DNA of 40,250 nucleotides from Chitinophagaceae bacterium (GTDB taxonomy: Bacteria > Bacteroidota > Bacteroidia > Chitinophagales > Chitinophagaceae), in NCBI GenBank assembly GCA_013140985.1, contig JABFRU010000006.1, positions 1 to 40,250 of the forward strand, given 5' to 3'. Numbering within the stretch: position 1 is the first letter of the stretch; each line of letters begins with the position of its first letter. The position numbers and the translations under genes were made by a program. Under the pieces are notes generated by a model, which saw nothing but the letters and a program-made list of their open reading frames with translations, was not told the DNA's origin and did not search any database. Of this stretch, positions 8,512 through 17,822 are shown piece after piece.

Positions 8512-9357
8512 TTATATGAGCTTGTATCCGTGCTGTAAGTATTCTACGGGCTGAAAATAAGGGGTCACATGATTTTTGGGTAAATGGAAGAATGAAATAT
8601 ATTCTTTTAACTGGGTGGGGTCTTTGGCAATTATCCAGTTATGGGAGTTTTCTGCAATCTTTTGATTCAGCAAATGAATCATTTTACTTTCGGTATTACC
8701 AAGGTATGTATAATCTTGACCAGGAGCTTTAATGATACTGATAAAGAAGTTAGGATGTAACGGAAGAAAGCTATATCCATCAACAGCCTTGTGTAAAAAA
8801 GGTCTGTCGCCTAGTATTAAATTACCCGATTCATTCTTGCAAACGATAATGCGACATTGATTATACTCTCTGGCTAATTCAATAGTGGAATTCATCATGT
8901 TCTCCAGAACAGCAACCTCAATGTCACTTTCTTCATCCATCTCAACCATCCTTTTTATAGCTGGGTTTTCCAGCATGAACTGTTTTATTCTATCAATGTC
9001 ATACTTTGTTCTGGTATTCATGGAGAAAATGCCAAGTAGAAGTTTGTGGTATTCTTCGGGAGTTTTAAGGATCGGACCCGTTACGCCTTGAAGGAGTGCT
9101 TTGATGAAAAAAGAGAACGTTCCTTCGACATCGGAGAGCCATTTTTCCAATTGATAAATTCGCTGATCATTGAACTTCGGTACGTAGAAATATTTTTCAA
9201 TAGCAAAAGAAAATGCTTTTTTCCCCCCATCACTGGAGAAGTATTCACGTCTAATATCTCCTTCGTAAGCATGAACACCGTTCAAATTGTTGTGTTGGGT
9301 TGACCATTGCCGGATGAGACATTTGGGGATGATATGGTTATGTTTGTATTCGGCCAT
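8512..9357 (-). CDS. DUF4238 domain-containing protein
   Basis: 281 residues. The N-terminus HNHIIPKCLIRQWS is the DUF4238 hallmark (His, then Ile-Pro, then Leu-x-x-Trp). About 185 residues later comes the second conserved block, LILGDRPFLH, and a C-terminal Asn/His-containing tail. DUF4238 proteins are widespread, often in accessory or defence neighbourhoods, and their biochemical activity is not established; the conserved His and Asp positions suggest a catalytic or metal role but that is conjecture. It follows the SMC-like ATPase gene by 161 bp on the same strand, so it may be part of that operon or an adjacent unit. Confidence 0.8.
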   Translation of the reverse strand: MAEYKHNHIIPKCLIRQWSTQHNNLNGVHAYEGDIRREYFSSDGGKKAFSFAIEKYFYVPKFNDQRIYQLEKWLSDVEGTFSFFIKALLQGVTGPILKTPEEYHKLLLGIFSMNTRTKYDIDRIKQFMLENPAIKRMVEMDEESDIEVAVLENMMNSTIELAREYNQCRIIVCKNESGNLILGDRPFLHKAVDGYSFLPLHPNFFISIIKAPGQDYTYLGNTESKMIHLLNQKIAENSHNWIIAKDPTQLKEYISFFHLPKNHVTPYFQPVEYLQHGYKLI

Positions 9358-9518
9358 ATTAGCGATTTAATCTTGACCTGGCTTCCCTAATTTTGTCTTT
9401 TAAACCATCCTTTTTTAAGACCACAACTCTTTTCTATTACGACTGTCCTCGTCATATTCGTTGACTTGTCTCGAAAGATTCGAGTTGATTTATGAGCTTA
9501 TGGTGATCCATTGCTAAA

Positions 9519-12500
9519 CTAATCAATTCTTGATAGAGGAATTGTCTTGAATTTTTCAGGGCCGATAAATTCAAATTTCTTTTTAAAAAGGAAGGCTAGA
9601 TCGTCGTTTGCAGTCGCAAAGAATAATTGACGATTTGTTTTCAAGATTAATTCTCTTAGATAGTCAAGGAAAGAAAGAACATTCAGGTCATCAACATAAG
9701 CTACAGGGTCGTCAAGAAATATGACATTCGGTCCGTTAGTGAGTTTCTTATTCAAACTTATGAATATACTCAAAGCAAGGGCTGCTCGTTGACCCGTACT
9801 GATCTCATCCAGAGTTCGGGGCTCGCCATCAAGCCCAATAACCTTAATTTGATTGTTTTCAAGCTTTATATCGGAAAATTCTTTCGGAGAGTGGATCAGC
9901 AGAAAAATATTGACTATTTCTCCTTTGTTCTTTTCGATATATTCTCCGAGAAATCTCGCTTTGCTATGTTCGGTAGAAAGGTTCGATAATTCAGTGTAGG
10001 CGCTAAGCGTGCGATCTTTCTTTTTTTGAGTCTCAATCAATTGTTCGGATAATCGCTGCAGTTCATCTTTCAGCAAGCCGATAGACTGTGACTGACTAGA
10101 TGAAGACTCAAATTCTCTTTTATAGACAGAAAAGGCGCTCCTGACAAGGTTAGTTCTATCAGCAATGGTATAAAGATTGGTATCATCTGGAAAATCAATA
10201 TGCAGCAGAACCTGTTGTATACTATTTTCAACTCCTTCCAAAATCGTTAATCGCAACGCGATCGCTTCTTCATTGGGTAATGAACTGTCAAAAATCGCTT
10301 GATAATCTTTTTCTGACTTGCCAATATCCCCTTCAAGTCTGTCAAGGGCAGTTGTTGCAACGTGAACACGCCCGGTTAACAATACATCTGCTTTGGTTAA
10401 GGTTGAAAGATCCAAAAGGGTGACTTTCAGCTCAGATTCGATTTTGGTTTTTAATTCTTTAAATCGCTTCTCAGAAATATTATCTGTTGAAAACTGGGAG
10501 TTTACAATGTTCAGTTCTCCCAATTCCTCATTAAGAGAAATTACTTTGGCTTCATTTTCTGCCAACAACTTGGCTAAATCTTCATAGCTGTTTTTGTCCC
10601 AGGAAATATTTTCCAACAGTAAGCAAACCGGCCTAAGTTGTTCAAGAACTGCGAATTGCTGATTTAGTTCATTTAATTCCTTTTCTTTTCCCTTTAAAGT
10701 ATCTCTTTGGGTAATTAATATTTCAGAATTCGAAAAAGTATCTTTAGTTTTTTCAATTGCTTTGGCCAAGTCTTCATGTTTTGTAAATGTGTTATTGCAA
10801 AGAGGACAATCGAGCGCCGATTGATCTTCCTTAAGATATGCGTTGCCTAAAGCTTTTATTTCGGCAGTAATTCTTGTTAGGGCATTCACCCCTTTTTCTA
10901 ATGTCTCTATTTGTAATTTGATCCTTGATATTTCATTTTTAGCATCCTTTTGTTTTCCTGAAATCTCACTTTCAATCTCGCTAAGCTTGCGCGACTTTGT
11001 CGGATCCTTGGTAAGAAAGTCGACATTCGTTAGGGTGGCGGACTGTTTCTTGATATTATCAGCGTTCTCTAAATTAATTCTGACAGTTTTGAGCTTTTCG
11101 TCAAAGCCGTTTATACGATCAAAAAATTTGTGTGTATAGTATGAATTTAATTCTTTAGTATGATCAATTAAGCCCGACGCTTGTAATTTGATTCTATTTT
11201 GGTCTGCAATCTCCCTTCTGTCTGCAAGCAATTTTTCACGAAGTCCGGAAATTTGTGTTTGTTTACCTTGTAAGGCTTTTATCTGAGATCTTACTCCAAG
11301 AAGTGTCAATTCCTCTCTTGAAATACTTTTGTTCTGTATTGCATTGAGGTTGTTTTCTACAGATTCTATTGACTGCTCTAAAGAGGCTAAGAATTCTGGG
11401 ATATATTGTTTTTCCGCATATTTCCATACATTGTCTTTTAACGCGGTAATAAGGTTATCGCGGTACGTTGTTGGATCTTTTACTTCTTTTTGAATCTCCT
11501 CGAGGGTGTGGTTCTTTTCAGCGCTTTCATTGTTTAACCTTTCCTCCTCTCCAATAAAAATATCTTTCCAATCTCCAAATCGTTTCCCGAATTCAAGAAT
11601 CCGTTCCTCGAGTCTGTTAACTTCTCTTCCTAATGCAATGTCAGCAATGATTTCTTCCAGATTATTCTGACTCCTTTCATTATTTTGTTTCAGTACAAAA
11701 GCAGCGTCGCTTGTGTAATAGTTGAACCTGGCAAAGTTACCAGATAAATTGTGACCCCTTGTCATGGCACTTTTGTACCAGTGAGTATCCCTTTCTTTAT
11801 ATACATTTCCTATTGGGTATGCCCACTCATGCCCGCCACCGTCAATAATTTTAATGTTATAATCTTGAGATGGAGGGCCGGATGTTGAGGAACCTGTTAT
11901 GATTAATTCAAGGGCGTTAAAGAATGAAGTTTTTCCCGAGGCATTTGGGCCTTTTATCAGGTTTACATCTCCAAAAACAAATGGCCCATCATGAGCAGGG
12001 TACTTTCTAAACGTAGTTAGTTCAAGAGAATTAATCCTGTTTAATATGGGTTCATCGCTATGTCCTGTTGAGATACTATCGGGAACATCGTTAAATTCGA
12101 TGCCTTCGATGTAATCCTCAACAGCCCTTTTATAATTGGGATAATCTGCTTCGTTATATACAAAGAACAGTTTCTTTTCTCTCAGGAAATTGACCCAGAT
12201 TGAATATAGATCAGTCGTTAACTCATGCGCTGATATAGCACTAACAGAATTCTGTGCATTCAGAAAACTGGCAAGCTGAGTTTCGGTAAGAACTTCCTTT
12301 CTTGCATAAGCTTCGTCTTTTATTACATCCTTTTTTCTTGCTTTATACTTACTGATGATATCGGGTGCGGAAATGAAATAATAATAGTAGTTCCACTGTA
12401 AGTAGCCAGGCTGCTCAAAATACTCACTTGCAACAATGGTCTCTATATGGCTTAAAAACGATTCATCAGTCCATTTATTTGTACTATCAAAATAAATTAT

Positions 12501-12617
12501 CTGGTAAGGAGTGCCTGCTGCGCTTTTCTTGACGCAACGGTAGATTGCATCATAGCCTTCTATCTGCGTGATGCTTTCTTTTTCAAAAAACGTCGATATT
12601 ATTTCAATGAGTTTCAT
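9519..12617 (-). CDS. Rad50/SMC-like ABC ATPase with extra N-terminal domain
   Basis: 1032 residues. Residues 1-190 are a domain absent from Rad50 or RecN that I cannot name (it contains LQWNYYYYF). The ATPase head starts near residue 195. Walker A is GPNASGKT at 223-230. Long coiled coils run over about 320-920 and are broken at 604-607 by CPLC, a zinc-hook-like Cys-x-x-Cys. The signature STGQR lies near 940, Walker B VIFLDDP near 965, and the switch His is replaced in FFATANDD. Such proteins act on DNA ends or structures and are common as sensors in phage-defence operons. The gene begins inside the 3' end of the nitrilase-fold gene (14-nt overlap), so the two are translationally coupled and probably form one complex. 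Confidence 0.88.
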   Translation of the reverse strand: MKLIEIISTFFEKESITQIEGYDAIYRCVKKSAAGTPYQIIYFDSTNKWTDESFLSHIETIVASEYFEQPGYLQWNYYYYFISAPDIISKYKARKKDVIKDEAYARKEVLTETQLASFLNAQNSVSAISAHELTTDLYSIWVNFLREKKLFFVYNEADYPNYKRAVEDYIEGIEFNDVPDSISTGHSDEPILNRINSLELTTFRKYPAHDGPFVFGDVNLIKGPNASGKTSFFNALELIITGSSTSGPPSQDYNIKIIDGGGHEWAYPIGNVYKERDTHWYKSAMTRGHNLSGNFARFNYYTSDAAFVLKQNNERSQNNLEEIIADIALGREVNRLEERILEFGKRFGDWKDIFIGEEERLNNESAEKNHTLEEIQKEVKDPTTYRDNLITALKDNVWKYAEKQYIPEFLASLEQSIESVENNLNAIQNKSISREELTLLGVRSQIKALQGKQTQISGLREKLLADRREIADQNRIKLQASGLIDHTKELNSYYTHKFFDRINGFDEKLKTVRINLENADNIKKQSATLTNVDFLTKDPTKSRKLSEIESEISGKQKDAKNEISRIKLQIETLEKGVNALTRITAEIKALGNAYLKEDQSALDCPLCNNTFTKHEDLAKAIEKTKDTFSNSEILITQRDTLKGKEKELNELNQQFAVLEQLRPVCLLLENISWDKNSYEDLAKLLAENEAKVISLNEELGELNIVNSQFSTDNISEKRFKELKTKIESELKVTLLDLSTLTKADVLLTGRVHVATTALDRLEGDIGKSEKDYQAIFDSSLPNEEAIALRLTILEGVENSIQQVLLHIDFPDDTNLYTIADRTNLVRSAFSVYKREFESSSSQSQSIGLLKDELQRLSEQLIETQKKKDRTLSAYTELSNLSTEHSKARFLGEYIEKNKGEIVNIFLLIHSPKEFSDIKLENNQIKVIGLDGEPRTLDEISTGQRAALALSIFISLNKKLTNGPNVIFLDDPVAYVDDLNVLSFLDYLRELILKTNRQLFFATANDDLAFLFKKKFEFIGPEKFKTIPLSRID

Positions 12618-14376
12618 TTTTCTTCCCTGCTTTGTATGACGTTGGTGGATGTTCTACATTTTGCGAGATTTTAGGCTTGCTTGCTTCATCAGTTTCCATT
12701 TCCAATCCATTTGTGTGATAGTACCAGACCACGACTAATTGTCTTTGCTGATCCTCCTCAAAAAGTCCTTCAACCCTGCTTCGTACTATCTTAGCCTTCT
12801 GGGGTGTCGATACTCCGATAAAGACACCAGTGCCCTTGTGCCGGGATGTTGTAGAGTGGAGATTTAAAAGAAACTTATATGGCCTCTCAAGATGTTCGTC
12901 GTATCCTAAAACGGCATCTCGGAGGAATACAGGTAACTTATCTTGCTTTGGAAGAATACTATGCTTTATATGTGCATAGTCAACGATTTTTTGAGATCTT
13001 CTTTCTTTCGCGGGTCTATCTGGATCATGATCAAAATTCAAGCGATCATTAAATTCATTGTCATCGACTAGCAACCCGGTGAGATTTCTTGTCTCATACC
13101 ACTTTTTGTTGTTGACGAATTTTCCCAATGACAGCTCAATCAATCTCTCAGCTTCAATATAATTCGCTAAGTTCTTTATACATGATAGATCTCCATATTC
13201 TCCCTCGATGGTTGTACATAGATCGCAGAAGCCGTCACTAACTGATTGAAGATCTCTCCAAGAATTATTATGCCAATCAAATACAGCCGTCACTATTGGC
13301 CCGGCCCTTCTGGCTTGGGTAGGATCTCCGTTTATCTGCGAGGGCTTGGTGTTTCGTATTAGAAACACATGTTCATCATAATTCAGGAAACAAATATGGC
13401 TTCGCTTTACGTACCAATTGGTATAGTACAAGCCTTTTTTGTGGTTGTTGTTTAGATGAAGGTCTTCCGTATTGATAGTTTCAGATTTTATATAAAATGC
13501 AGAACCGCCATATTTGTTCCAGGGTCGGTCAAGTTTCGGACATGTTACATTACGGGCCCAGTTGAGACATATGACTTCCTTATTTGCATCCTTTTCTCCC
13601 TTTGAAAAGATCAGGTTTCTGTAGTTCTTGTAATTATTTTGAAACGGCTTTTGGTTTAATTGCAAATGAATTAACAACAATGGAGAATTCTGGAAGTATC
13701 CTTCTTGAATGGAATTGAAGTTTGGGTCTTCCAAAGTGTCCGAGCACAATAAAACAACAAGTTTTGTAGACGCATATTGATTTGACACCACATAATTAAT
13801 TTCGCCTTGTATAAGGTTTTCTTGTTCCCATTCCATGCCGTCACCACCAAAGAACATAGTCTTAAACTGAACAATGACTACAGTGACAAGTTGATTTTCT
13901 GTGTTTTTGGTTTTGAATATTAAGCAAGCTGGATCAAAGAAACGATCGGGTACGTTTTGACTGGCAGCTAGAAGTGCTTGATCATATATCCATACGACTT
14001 CTGGGTGATTTTGAATGAATGTTGTTAATGCTGGAGGACTTATTGACTGACAACCAATGGCCCAAATGCGACCTTCAGACGGAGTTTTGTTTTCGGCTAA
14101 GAGACCATGAATGATAGAGAACGGACATGAGTATTCAGGGGTTAAAGCGAGGTCAACGTTGTGCTCTATCGCTTTATTAAAAAATAAATTGAATTTGGTA
14201 TTCGCCACTTCATTGTCTGTAAACCAAATGCCGGTATTTTCATAATCGATGTCGCCGTGAGGTTGAAATAAAAGTATATTATAAAATGCTGGATCTTGCC
14301 GAAGGCATATTAAGTCCGGTTTACGAAGATTTCTTCCGTTCTCGTTCCAAAATGTTTCTGTAAATCTTAAAGGCAC
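12604..14376 (-). CDS. Nitrilase-fold (carbon-nitrogen hydrolase) protein, large
   Basis: 590 residues from a GTG start at 14376; an in-frame stop lies three codons upstream, and the next ATG is deep inside, so GTG is preferred. The Glu-Lys-Cys triad of the nitrilase superfamily is visible: LTPEYS (Glu81), QFKTMFF (Lys172) and VLLCSDTLED (Cys211). These sit in the expected beta-strand contexts and order. Members hydrolyse C-N bonds (nitriles, amides, NAD synthetase glutaminase side). The C-terminal ~290 residues are unrecognised and may sense or bind a partner. It is the first gene of the module and overlaps the SMC-like ATPase gene. A hydrolase attacking a small nucleotide-like metabolite when the ATPase is triggered is plausible, but the substrate cannot be read from sequence. 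Confidence 0.8.
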   Translation of the reverse strand: MPLRFTETFWNENGRNLRKPDLICLRQDPAFYNILLFQPHGDIDYENTGIWFTDNEVANTKFNLFFNKAIEHNVDLALTPEYSCPFSIIHGLLAENKTPSEGRIWAIGCQSISPPALTTFIQNHPEVVWIYDQALLAASQNVPDRFFDPACLIFKTKNTENQLVTVVIVQFKTMFFGGDGMEWEQENLIQGEINYVVSNQYASTKLVVLLCSDTLEDPNFNSIQEGYFQNSPLLLIHLQLNQKPFQNNYKNYRNLIFSKGEKDANKEVICLNWARNVTCPKLDRPWNKYGGSAFYIKSETINTEDLHLNNNHKKGLYYTNWYVKRSHICFLNYDEHVFLIRNTKPSQINGDPTQARRAGPIVTAVFDWHNNSWRDLQSVSDGFCDLCTTIEGEYGDLSCIKNLANYIEAERLIELSLGKFVNNKKWYETRNLTGLLVDDNEFNDRLNFDHDPDRPAKERRSQKIVDYAHIKHSILPKQDKLPVFLRDAVLGYDEHLERPYKFLLNLHSTTSRHKGTGVFIGVSTPQKAKIVRSRVEGLFEEDQQRQLVVVWYYHTNGLEMETDEASKPKISQNVEHPPTSYKAGKKNETH

Positions 14377-14776
14377 TGCTAATCAATTTTGGTATTGGCT
14401 TATTATAGTTCCCTTGTTATCTGTGGTTTATAAGGATACTAAGCTTTCGTAACTTCTAATTTAAGAAAGAAAAACGAATAGGAGCCATTAAATGTGGTAA
14501 CTACGGAATTCCTCTTATGTCACTCGTGATGCAAAATTGGCTTGACACATACGATATGTATTAGAGATCATAAAAACTGCCCTACCGATTTCATTTTTTT
14601 TAAGATGTAAAGCACACTTCATAGTCTTTATCTACTCCTTTCGTGCTAGTCCACTCCAAAATCTGACAAGCTATCAATCGTTACTGCCCAGTTAACAATC
14701 TGTGGATTTCTTCCAAGAACGAGTTAAGGAAAGGCTGTTTTTAATCAGTAAATTACATGTCTAAATTTTTTATTTT
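14377..14776. promoter_or_regulatory. Divergent intergenic region between modules 1 and 2
   Basis: 400 bp without a gene. The nitrilase-SMC genes leave leftward and the small membrane ORF and HEPN-nuclease pair rightward, so promoters for both must lie here. A TTGACA-like hexamer occurs near 14543, followed by ATACGATATGTAT, an imperfect inverted repeat. No -10 element can be assigned with confidence. Confidence 0.4.
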
Positions 14777-15010
14777 ATGGGGAAAAGTGTGAGAGTTCCT
14801 TTCTTTTTAATTTTGATTATTGCTGTTTTTATTATTGCATTGTTTTGGTATTTGTATGACAGAAGCGCAAAGTTTGCCGAATCTGTGGTTGCTAGTGAAA
14901 AGACCAAACTGGAAAATGAACGATTGAGCCTGATGGCTCGATTTAGTTCCTTGCTCCAGATTGAAGAGCCACCGGTACGTGAGCCTGTCGGTTTCAAATT
15001 ATCATCTTGA
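14777..15010 (+). CDS. Small single-pass membrane protein
   Basis: 77 residues. A short basic start (MGKSVRV) is followed by one transmembrane segment at about 8-26 (PFFLILIIAVFIIALFWYL) and a charged amphipathic helix of about 30 residues, then a Pro-rich end. The composition (hydrophobic then heptad-like) is that of a real membrane anchor rather than a chance frame. It precedes the HEPN gene by 74 bp on the same strand, with a strong hairpin in between, so it may be transcribed separately. No family is recognised. Confidence 0.5.
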   Translation: MGKSVRVPFFLILIIAVFIIALFWYLYDRSAKFAESVVASEKTKLENERLSLMARFSSLLQIEEPPVREPVGFKLSS

Positions 15011-15028
15011 TTTTTCAAATTTGAAATG

Positions 15029-15059
15029 GCAAAGAGCAGGATTAGTTCCTGCTCTTTGC
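15029..15059. terminator. Perfect 13-bp hairpin between small membrane ORF and HEPN gene
   Basis: GCAAAGAGCAGGA at 15029-15041 and its exact complement TCCTGCTCTTTGC at 15047-15059 flank a TTAGT loop. There is no clear T-run after it, though the A/T-rich stem base (CAAAGAG/CTCTTTG) is typical of Bacteroidota terminators. Ending 25 bp before the HEPN start, it could terminate the upstream ORF or attenuate the toxin-like gene. Confidence 0.6.
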
Positions 15060-15084
15060 GTTTAAACACCAACAAATTTATATT

Positions 15085-15804
15085 ATGAATATTGCTGAAT
15101 ATAAAGAACTGGCTGAATTAAAGAAATTTCAGGAACATCCTTATATTATATATGCCGGGCAAACAGAGCTTAGGCATTTTATGGATTATACTAACAGTAA
15201 CCTTGAGGTTAAAAGGCATCTTGCAAAAATCATTCTTTGTCGAAACTTCTCGCCCGCTGGTGGATACCAAGTGATGTCAGATCATAAATGGTTCATTAGC
15301 GAATTTCTGAAGGAATATAAGGAGGATCCCATACGCCCATGGCTCACAGAATCCGTCAAACTGTCTATAGAAATGATTCTTGATAAGGAGCATTTCGTCA
15401 AACACGCCATTGGAGCCACTTATATGTTTGGTGTTGTCGAGTTCTATGCAAAATACCTACTGGGATGGAGACCCTCTATAACAAATTTTCATGACGAGAC
15501 TTTTAATAAGTTATATCGGGATATGCAAATCTGGGATGCGATTAATCGGTTAAGGAAAATAGATACTGAACTGGGAAGGGCAATAAATCAGATCGATAAA
15601 CAAAGTGTTGGAAGGTTAAAAGAGGTGGGTATAGTGGAGAGAACTGGTGTTCGGCCTAGGATTGCTGACCGCTTATATGAAGCCCGGAATCCGATGGTCC
15701 ATGGAGAGAATCATAGTTTTTCTCATGCCGGCACCTATCTGGCTATGATTTATATCCTTTTTTATCTCCATCATGATAATATTCAATCGCAACTTATATG
15801 TTGA
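15085..15804 (+). CDS. HEPN-motif protein (putative RNase)
   Basis: 239 residues, alpha-helical. The C-terminal helix pair contains YEARNPMVHGEN: Arg201-Asn202 followed by His206 gives the R-x4-H core that HEPN ribonucleases use, in the Apea-like form where Arg is followed by Asn and the His by Gly. The earlier region (residues 100-130, GATYMFGVVEFYAKYLLG) fits the first HEPN helix, which typically carries a Glu. HEPN proteins cleave RNA, often as toxins or abortive-infection effectors. The stop overlaps the start of the nuclease gene by 7 nt (ATGTTGA), so the two are made together. Family motif fairly clear; target unknown. Confidence 0.7.
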   Translation: MNIAEYKELAELKKFQEHPYIIYAGQTELRHFMDYTNSNLEVKRHLAKIILCRNFSPAGGYQVMSDHKWFISEFLKEYKEDPIRPWLTESVKLSIEMILDKEHFVKHAIGATYMFGVVEFYAKYLLGWRPSITNFHDETFNKLYRDMQIWDAINRLRKIDTELGRAINQIDKQSVGRLKEVGIVERTGVRPRIADRLYEARNPMVHGENHSFSHAGTYLAMIYILFYLHHDNIQSQLIC

Positions 15805-17513
15805 TAACCGAAGCTGTCACCGGATATAAGGATTTCTATAAAATGCCGCCACCGGAGGATGAATTTTCGCTGCTACGATCCTATCCTACCGATTTAATTA
15901 TTATGGAGCTAGCAAAGGTAAATGCGATACTGTTCCAGGAAATGGGAAGCAAAAATGAAGTACTCGCTAAAATCTTAAGTGAAGTATTTCCAATGCTGGA
16001 TGAAAAAAGAAGAAGAAATGTGTTCAGGGAAATGGGTGTAAGTGAAAAACTGGAGTTTTTGCCTAACCTGTTCGCATCGCCACCAATTTCAAAATTGATT
16101 GGGCTATGTTTTGACAACTATTATTATGTGTCAACCGATGAGGTTGTTAATACTTACCAATTTCAACAAGACCTCTTTGATTCTATTTTGATCGCCAATC
16201 AGCGTTACTACAACCAGGTAAAGGGTGAGGATGACGTAAATACTTACGAGATACAATGGAAACTTGGACTGATGCAGCAGTATTATATACGGCGCTTTGA
16301 CTATATCAGCCTTACTGGTCAGACCAAGGTGCTGCTTTTCCACAAATTTATCTGGCATCATTTTCCCGAAGGACAACAGCTAATAAAAGAATTTACAGAC
16401 GCTATGGGAAGTAATGGTTTTTTTAGCCCCGCTCTGGTTGCAATGGAGCTCGTCTCAAAAAGTCTGAATAACTACCAAATTGATAAAAAACCAAAATGGT
16501 CAGTTGTCTTTTCAGAGAGCCTGAAAAAAATGATGGAACATTTTTCTCTGAGACCAACCGAAATTCTGGAGGGCAAACAATCTGGCCATGTCCATAAGAA
16601 TATCATGACCCATCCTTTCTATTATTTACTGAATGAATATGCTGTCGTTCTGGATTATGATTACCTCGCTTATATCGTAGAATTTTCATTGACTTATAAT
16701 TTTTATAATTTTACCTCCCTTAATGGATCTGAAAAATACAAGACCTTTAATTCCTTTAAGAGCATGCTCGGAAAGTCATATTATGAAGACTTTATTACCG
16801 GAGAGATAATAAGAAAGGTATTTGCATCTAAGGGATACCAGGTTTTCGATGACAGAAAAGAGTTTTTTCCAGACTTTACTATCTGTCACTACGATGCTGA
16901 TATGGTATTAATGGAGGTGAAAAGTGCAGAACTGAACATTGAAGCGCTGGAGAATTGCGATGCGATTCGTGTAAAGGATTTTTTGGATGTGCAGTTCGCG
17001 GGAAAGAAACAAGGGAAGGAGCGTAATAAAGGAATCTATCAGTTGATCGAATCCATTCGCCAGCTCGCTGAATCGAACAAACTCGACAGTTTACTTAAAA
17101 GCCCCGACAATAAGGAAAAATGCACGCTATACCCAACTCTGATTTATACGGATCATGTATTTGATATCACATGGATAAACGGTTACCTGAATAATATTTT
17201 CGAGGAAGAAATAAAGCCATACAAAAAATACTTCAAAAAGATTTATCCCCTCACTATGATCAATCAATCTATTTTGATCGATAAGTATGATCTGTTGAAA
17301 GATGATCCGAAACTACTTAAATCATGGATAGAACAATACTGGAAAAGGCATCAATCAAATATACAAAGCTTCAGAAAGAAAAGGGATCCCAATCAGTTTC
17401 TCAAAGCGGGCACCAGTTTTACATTTTTCTTAGGGGATATATTACCACAAAGAAATGGACTGGAATTCTTTCGGAGAATTGCGGATGACCTGGAGTTGAA
17501 AGAGGTCATCTGA
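15798..17513 (+). CDS. PD-(D/E)XK nuclease-domain protein
   Basis: 571 residues. The first 320 are helical and unrecognised. A restriction-endonuclease fold begins near residue 325: GEIIRKVFASKGY (Glu336 in the first helix), PDFTIC (Asp359), then LMEVKSAEL (Glu373-x-Lys375). That spacing, about 14 residues between PD and ExK, fits the PD-(D/E)XK superfamily. A further 190 residues after it hold a helical tail. No ATPase or methyltransferase neighbour exists, so it is not a classical restriction enzyme. Coupled by a 7-nt overlap to the HEPN gene upstream, it looks like one half of a two-gene RNA- and DNA-cleaving unit. Substrate and trigger unknown. Confidence 0.78.
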   Translation: MLITEAVTGYKDFYKMPPPEDEFSLLRSYPTDLIIMELAKVNAILFQEMGSKNEVLAKILSEVFPMLDEKRRRNVFREMGVSEKLEFLPNLFASPPISKLIGLCFDNYYYVSTDEVVNTYQFQQDLFDSILIANQRYYNQVKGEDDVNTYEIQWKLGLMQQYYIRRFDYISLTGQTKVLLFHKFIWHHFPEGQQLIKEFTDAMGSNGFFSPALVAMELVSKSLNNYQIDKKPKWSVVFSESLKKMMEHFSLRPTEILEGKQSGHVHKNIMTHPFYYLLNEYAVVLDYDYLAYIVEFSLTYNFYNFTSLNGSEKYKTFNSFKSMLGKSYYEDFITGEIIRKVFASKGYQVFDDRKEFFPDFTICHYDADMVLMEVKSAELNIEALENCDAIRVKDFLDVQFAGKKQGKERNKGIYQLIESIRQLAESNKLDSLLKSPDNKEKCTLYPTLIYTDHVFDITWINGYLNNIFEEEIKPYKKYFKKIYPLTMINQSILIDKYDLLKDDPKLLKSWIEQYWKRHQSNIQSFRKKRDPNQFLKAGTSFTFFLGDILPQRNGLEFFRRIADDLELKEVI

Positions 17514-17822
17514 AAAACAGCCTGCCGTTAGAGGGAAACAACCTATTAATAGGGACAAGAGAGAGGGGCAAAATTAGTTGTAGCATTAGGTTACTATTCA
17601 TTTTTAGGGACAGATAAAAACTCCAAGTTTTTTAAATGGTAGGTAATCTAATTGTATGGCTAATAATAACACTAATAGTAAAGTGGTACAAAGGCCGGAT
17701 GAAATAAAAGATCTTTAAAGATTGGAAGCCTGTTGGCGGATAAGGGGTACAGGTGGGACAGCAAAATAAAAACAGCCTTTAATAAGGCTGTTAAGCACTT
17801 AGAAACCACATAAATAATTCGC
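17514..17822. other. Intergenic gap after the HEPN-nuclease pair
   Basis: 309 bp with no clear gene. A short plus-strand frame from ATG 17656 reads 20 codons, then TAA, then 16 further codons in the same frame ending at 17769; it could be a broken tiny gene or chance. The minus-strand terminator at 17771-17792 is the only confident element. Confidence 0.45.
17771..17792 (-). terminator. Rho-independent terminator of the 67-residue gene
   Basis: A perfect 9-bp stem AACAGCCTT/AAGGCTGTT with a 4-nt loop. On the minus strand it is followed by TTTTATTTT, and it lies 30 bp after the stop of the gene at 17823-18026, so it terminates that gene. Confidence 0.8.

Noticed and set aside
15798-17513. Type II restriction enzyme
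   Set aside because: No methyltransferase is encoded anywhere near and the gene is coupled to a HEPN gene instead.
17656-17769. Small gene of 37 codons
   Set aside because: Broken by an in-frame stop at codon 21 and unrecognised; mentioned only in the gap entry.
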